A DNA stretch of 8,440 bases from an uncultured Eubacteriales bacterium (lineage in GTDB: Bacteria > Bacillota > Clostridia > Christensenellales > UBA1242), in assembly GCA_948949055.1 (NCBI GenBank), contig CARBWQ010000026.1, positions 1 through 8,440 of the forward strand. The letters run 5' to 3'. Positions 6,596 through 8,440 of the stretch are shown one piece after another. The translations under genes and the position numbers were made by a program. The notes beneath the pieces were generated by a model that worked only from the letters and a program-made list of their open reading frames with translations, was not told the origin of the DNA and did no database searches. The stretch's first letter is position 1, and each line of letters begins with the position of its first letter.

Positions 6596-6697
6596 TATAT
6601 AGACAATATTTACTATTAAGTAAATATTTTTAAGACAAAATTAATCATTTTTTGAAATTGAACAAAACCTTAATACTTTTAATTTTCCCCAATTTAT

Positions 6698-6726
6698 TTG
6701 TCTAACACATCAAATTATGGTATATT
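6698..6726 (+). promoter_or_regulatory. Extended -10 promoter of the ADP-ribosylglycohydrolase
   Basis: -35 TTGTCT (6698-6703), 17-bp spacer ending TGG, -10 TATATT (6721-6726). The predicted start at about 6733 coincides with AAGGAG (6733-6738). The ATG at 6717 overlaps the extended -10 and so is not the start codon. It is divergent from the secA2 promoter with about 100 bp between the two -35 boxes. Confidence 0.68.
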
Positions 6727-6743
6727 TACTTAAAGGAGTAAAA

Positions 6744-7516
6744 ATGTTAGGTTCAATAATTGGAGATTTAGCCGGCTCAATTTATGAGTTTGACCAGTAT
6801 CAAAAAGTTTCTCCCGTTCAAATTAAAGAAATTTTGCCAGAAAACGCTTTTTATAGCGACGACACTATATTAACTGTCGCCATCTGCGACGCAATTTTAA
6901 CTGGTGGGGGGGGTACGAGGATAAGCTAAAATCTTATGGCAAAAAGTATCTGGACGCCATACCAAAGAATGTTGAATATTTTGAAAAGATGTTCTCGCCA
7001 AACTTTGCCAAATGGCTTTATAGCAATGAAACAGGAACCAGCAACGGAAATGGTGCTATGATGAGAATTTCCCCTGTTGGCTTTTTATTTGATAGCGAAG
7101 AAGAGGTTATTGAAAATGCCAGACTTGCGACAATCCCCTCACACAATTCGCCAGAAGCAATAGACAGTGCAAAAACCATTGCATTAATTATCTACTACGC
7201 ACGAAAGGGATTAAGTAAAGATGAAATAATAGAGAAATTAAAGCTTACTATAAAAAAGCCAACCATAAATAAGTTTAACTATACATGTCTAGCAACCATA
7301 GATTTATGCCTATACTCTCTTTTCACTTCAAATAGTTTTGAAGAAAGCATAATAAAAGCAATCTCCTTTGGTGGCGATACCGATACAAACGCCTGCATCG
7401 TGGGAGGAATGGCTGAGGCAATGTTTGGAATTGATAAAAAGCTTAAAGAGGAGGCTTTAAAGAAACTTCCGGACGAGTTTATTAATGTATTAAATAGGTG
7501 TGAAATATACAAATAA
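6744..7516 (+). pseudogene. ADP-ribosylglycohydrolase family gene, split by a frame change at a G8 tract
   Basis: The family (DraG/ARH) removes ADP-ribose from proteins or small molecules using a metal pair held by two Asp-rich motifs. The N-terminal half starts at ATG 6744 (AAAGGAG 6732-6738), with the usual MLGSIIGDLAGSIYEF opening and YSDDT metal motif (residues 37-41). It then runs through GGTGGGGGGGG into a stop at 6927-6929 after 61 codons. From 6914 the rest continues in the -1 frame without a stop to 7514-7516: YEDKLKSYGKKY, then FAKWLYSNETGTSNGNGAMM, SHNSPEA, and the second metal motif GGDTDTNACIVGG. Adding one G or removing two restores an intact protein of about 256-257 residues, normal family length. 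An internal ATG at 6989 could start a C-terminal piece, but it would lack the SDDT motif. It may be a switched-off phase-variable gene, a recent mutant, a -1 frameshifting gene or a sequence error. Confidence 0.88.
6906..6913 (+). repeat. Poly-G tract (8 G) inside the ADP-ribosylglycohydrolase gene
   Basis: Eight consecutive G, preceded by GGT. It is the longest G or C run in the window, where others do not exceed four, and it lies exactly where the two halves of the gene change frame. Both frames are open only between 6857 and 6926, so the shift must lie in that interval, and this tract is the only obvious slippage site there. Confidence 0.95.
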
Positions 7517-7526
7517 AAATATTTTC

Positions 7527-7561
7527 AAAAAAAAGAGCAACTATTGTAGTTGTTCTTTTTT
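7527..7561. terminator. Bidirectional terminator overlapping the 3' end of the YhhN-family gene
   Basis: Stem AGAGCAACTA (7534-7543) / TAGTTGTTCT (7547-7556), pairing with one G-U and loop TTG, flanked by A8 on the left and T6 on the right. It closes the ADP-ribosylglycohydrolase on the plus strand and the YhhN-family gene on the minus strand. The stop codon of the latter (7543-7541) and its last few codons (EQLQ) lie within the hairpin. Confidence 0.88.
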
Positions 7562-8245
7562 GGCTAAATCATTATTATTTTTATTCCAATAATTCAATAG
7601 TGAAAACGCAAGTAAAATTTGTGCTGGATAATAGGTAGCAAGACATAATATATCGGTTATTTTGCCGAGATCTCCAAATACATTTAATAATAACATTAAG
7701 TCTGAGAAGAAAAACATAATGCTTCCAACTAATAATATTATTGTTAAGGGATTTCTTTCTTTTACTACATTTGAAATTGACTTGCCCACCATGCAAGAAA
7801 TAATAATCGCATATACTACACATACAATTTCCATCAACACCCCACCAAAATCAAATATTGGAGCAAGCGTAATAAAAAGTACTGATGGAATAAAGATAAT
7901 TGCTCCATATATCAAATCTATCCACTTAAATGCGAAAAGGTTGCAATAAGCAAGAAAATAGAATACATGTCCGATAGCAAAAAGAATAGCACCTGAAATA
8001 AAGTGGATATTTAGCACAATATCTCCCAGCATTGCAAAGACCAAGCCAATCAGCATAATAATTGCAAATTTAATCTTGTCAGATTTTAATAAAATTAAAT
8101 AAGTTAAGTTGACGGCTCCAAGTAAAACAAAACCAGCACTAGTCACTCCTTTAATCCAAAGCTGACCAATTTCAATATAGCAGACATCACCTACTATAAT
8201 TAATAGTGAAAGAATAATATTTAAAATTAAAAATTTATTTTTCAT
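7541..8245 (-). CDS. YhhN/TMEM86-family membrane protein, putative lysoplasmalogenase
   Basis: 234 residues, usual length for the family, with about eight hydrophobic helices and a short charged tail (NKNNNDLAKKEQLQ). Family landmarks: MLGDIVL (72-78, conserved G-D), FAIGHVFYFLAY (89-100, the helix with G/A-H-x-x-Y), GSIMFFFSDLMLLL (174-187, conserved S-D) and TYYPAQILLAFSL (204-216, Y-Y-x-x-Q). Characterised homologues (human TMEM86B and a Legionella protein) hydrolyse the vinyl-ether bond of lysoplasmalogen, giving a fatty aldehyde and a glycerophospho-head-group. It is the second gene of a pair: its ATG lies eight bases after the stop of the aldehyde dehydrogenase, and the AGGAGA ribosome site overlaps that stop, so coupled translation is likely. 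Activity is inferred from family membership. Confidence 0.85.
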   Translation of the reverse strand: MKNKFLILNIILSLLIIVGDVCYIEIGQLWIKGVTSAGFVLLGAVNLTYLILLKSDKIKFAIIMLIGLVFAMLGDIVLNIHFISGAILFAIGHVFYFLAYCNLFAFKWIDLIYGAIIFIPSVLFITLAPIFDFGGVLMEIVCVVYAIIISCMVGKSISNVVKERNPLTIILLVGSIMFFFSDLMLLLNVFGDLGKITDILCLATYYPAQILLAFSLLNYWNKNNNDLAKKEQLQ

Positions 8246-8249
8246 TTTA

Positions 8250-8255
8250 TCTCCT
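8250..8255 (-). promoter_or_regulatory. Ribosome site overlapping the upstream stop codon
   Basis: On the minus strand AGGAGA (8255-8250) lies four bases before the YhhN-family ATG (8245). Its first two bases are the AG of the aldehyde dehydrogenase TAG stop (8256-8254), an arrangement that favours translational coupling. Confidence 0.8.
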
Positions 8256-8440
8256 ATTTTAAAAACATTCGAATTAACTTATATTTCCATTTTGAATATG
8301 GTTGATATCTCATAGGCATATCAATCCACCTTTTCTTGTCAACTATACTTTTATAATGGGAGAAAGTTTCAAAGCCAGTTTTGCCATGATATGCACCAAT
8401 TCCACTTTGTTTAAGTCCACCAAAGCCCATGTTTGAAGTT
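8254..8440 (-). CDS. Aldehyde dehydrogenase, class-3 (YwdH/ALDH3-like), C-terminal end only
   Basis: The last 61 codons of a gene entering from the right edge. The visible part is the conserved C-terminal signature of class-3 aldehyde dehydrogenases: SNMGFGGLKQSGIGAYHGK, then GFETFSHYKSIV, RWIDMPMRYQPY and a basic end KYKLIRMFLK. In related enzymes this reads GGVGNSGMGAYHGK...FSH...RYPPY. Members oxidise medium- to long-chain (fatty) or aromatic aldehydes to acids with NAD(P)+. The catalytic Cys and Glu and the cofactor fold lie outside the window, so integrity upstream cannot be judged. It is followed immediately by the YhhN-family gene in what looks like an operon; the promoter is outside the window. 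Confidence 0.93.
   Translation of the reverse strand, partial: TSNMGFGGLKQSGIGAYHGKTGFETFSHYKSIVDKKRWIDMPMRYQPYSKWKYKLIRMFLK

Noticed and set aside
6717..6743. ATG 6717 as start of the ADP-ribosylglycohydrolase
   Set aside because: It overlaps the extended -10 element, has no ribosome site, and the family's conserved opening MLGxIIGD begins exactly at ATG 6744, which has AAAGGAG before it.
7662..7949. Plus-strand open frame of 95 codons antisense to the YhhN-family gene
   Set aside because: No ribosome site, composition reads as the mirror of a hydrophobic gene, and the minus-strand frame has family motifs.
1..8440. Defence island, prophage, CRISPR array or insertion sequence
   Set aside because: No regularly spaced repeats, transposase, integrase, phage or toxin-antitoxin signatures were found on either strand.
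1..8440. Alternative genetic code with TGA read as Trp
   Set aside because: No TGA is used as a stop in the intact genes, but Trp is encoded by TGG throughout and no conserved Trp falls at a TGA; absence of TGA stops is explained by AT bias and few genes.

Overview
The window is strongly AT-rich bacterial chromosome using the standard bacterial code. All eight intact stop codons read TAA or TAG, none TGA. Clear AGGAG-type ribosome sites, TTGNNN/17 bp/TATAAT-type promoters, hairpin-plus-U-run terminators and a SecA of accessory type all suggest a low-GC Bacillota (Clostridia/Bacilli-like), perhaps an uncultured gut lineage. The species cannot be named from this sequence.

Layout. (1) A tRNA-Ser(GCU) with encoded CCA and its own terminator (33-165). 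(2) Five plus-strand single genes, four of them with a well-supported promoter of their own: a small five-helix membrane protein (350-808), an unrecognised 190-residue soluble protein (901-1473), an alpha/beta hydrolase (1622-2464), a histidine-phosphatase-superfamily protein with altered catalytic signature (2596-3135) and a GNAT acetyltransferase (3200-3694). (3) A convergent junction with two related AT hairpins and a bidirectional terminator (3702-3812). (4) A minus-strand accessory-type SecA (3816-6548). (5) Divergent from it, an ADP-ribosylglycohydrolase split by a frame change at a run of eight G (6744-7516). (6) A bidirectional terminator shared with a minus-strand pair: the C-terminal end of a class-3 aldehyde dehydrogenase (running in from the right edge) and a YhhN/TMEM86-family membrane protein (7541-8440).

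How the genes may work together. The clearest functional unit is the aldehyde dehydrogenase-YhhN pair. YhhN-family lysoplasmalogenases release a fatty aldehyde from lysoplasmalogen, and class-3 aldehyde dehydrogenases oxidise such aldehydes, so the pair looks like a plasmalogen-turnover operon. The most striking sequence event is the G8 tract: both metal-binding halves of the ADP-ribosylglycohydrolase are intact but lie in different frames, as expected for an OFF state of a slippage-switched gene, a recent mutation, or a homopolymer error.

Expression signals follow a pattern. Two genes (350 and 3200) have a TATAAT ending exactly six bases before the ATG and no Shine-Dalgarno, predicting leaderless mRNAs. 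Three others (1622, 6548 minus, 6744) have the -10 box ending six bases before the Shine-Dalgarno itself, predicting leaders of only about 10-12 nt. No CRISPR array, transposase, phage gene or toxin-antitoxin pair was seen, and no gene-free stretch exceeds 300 bases.
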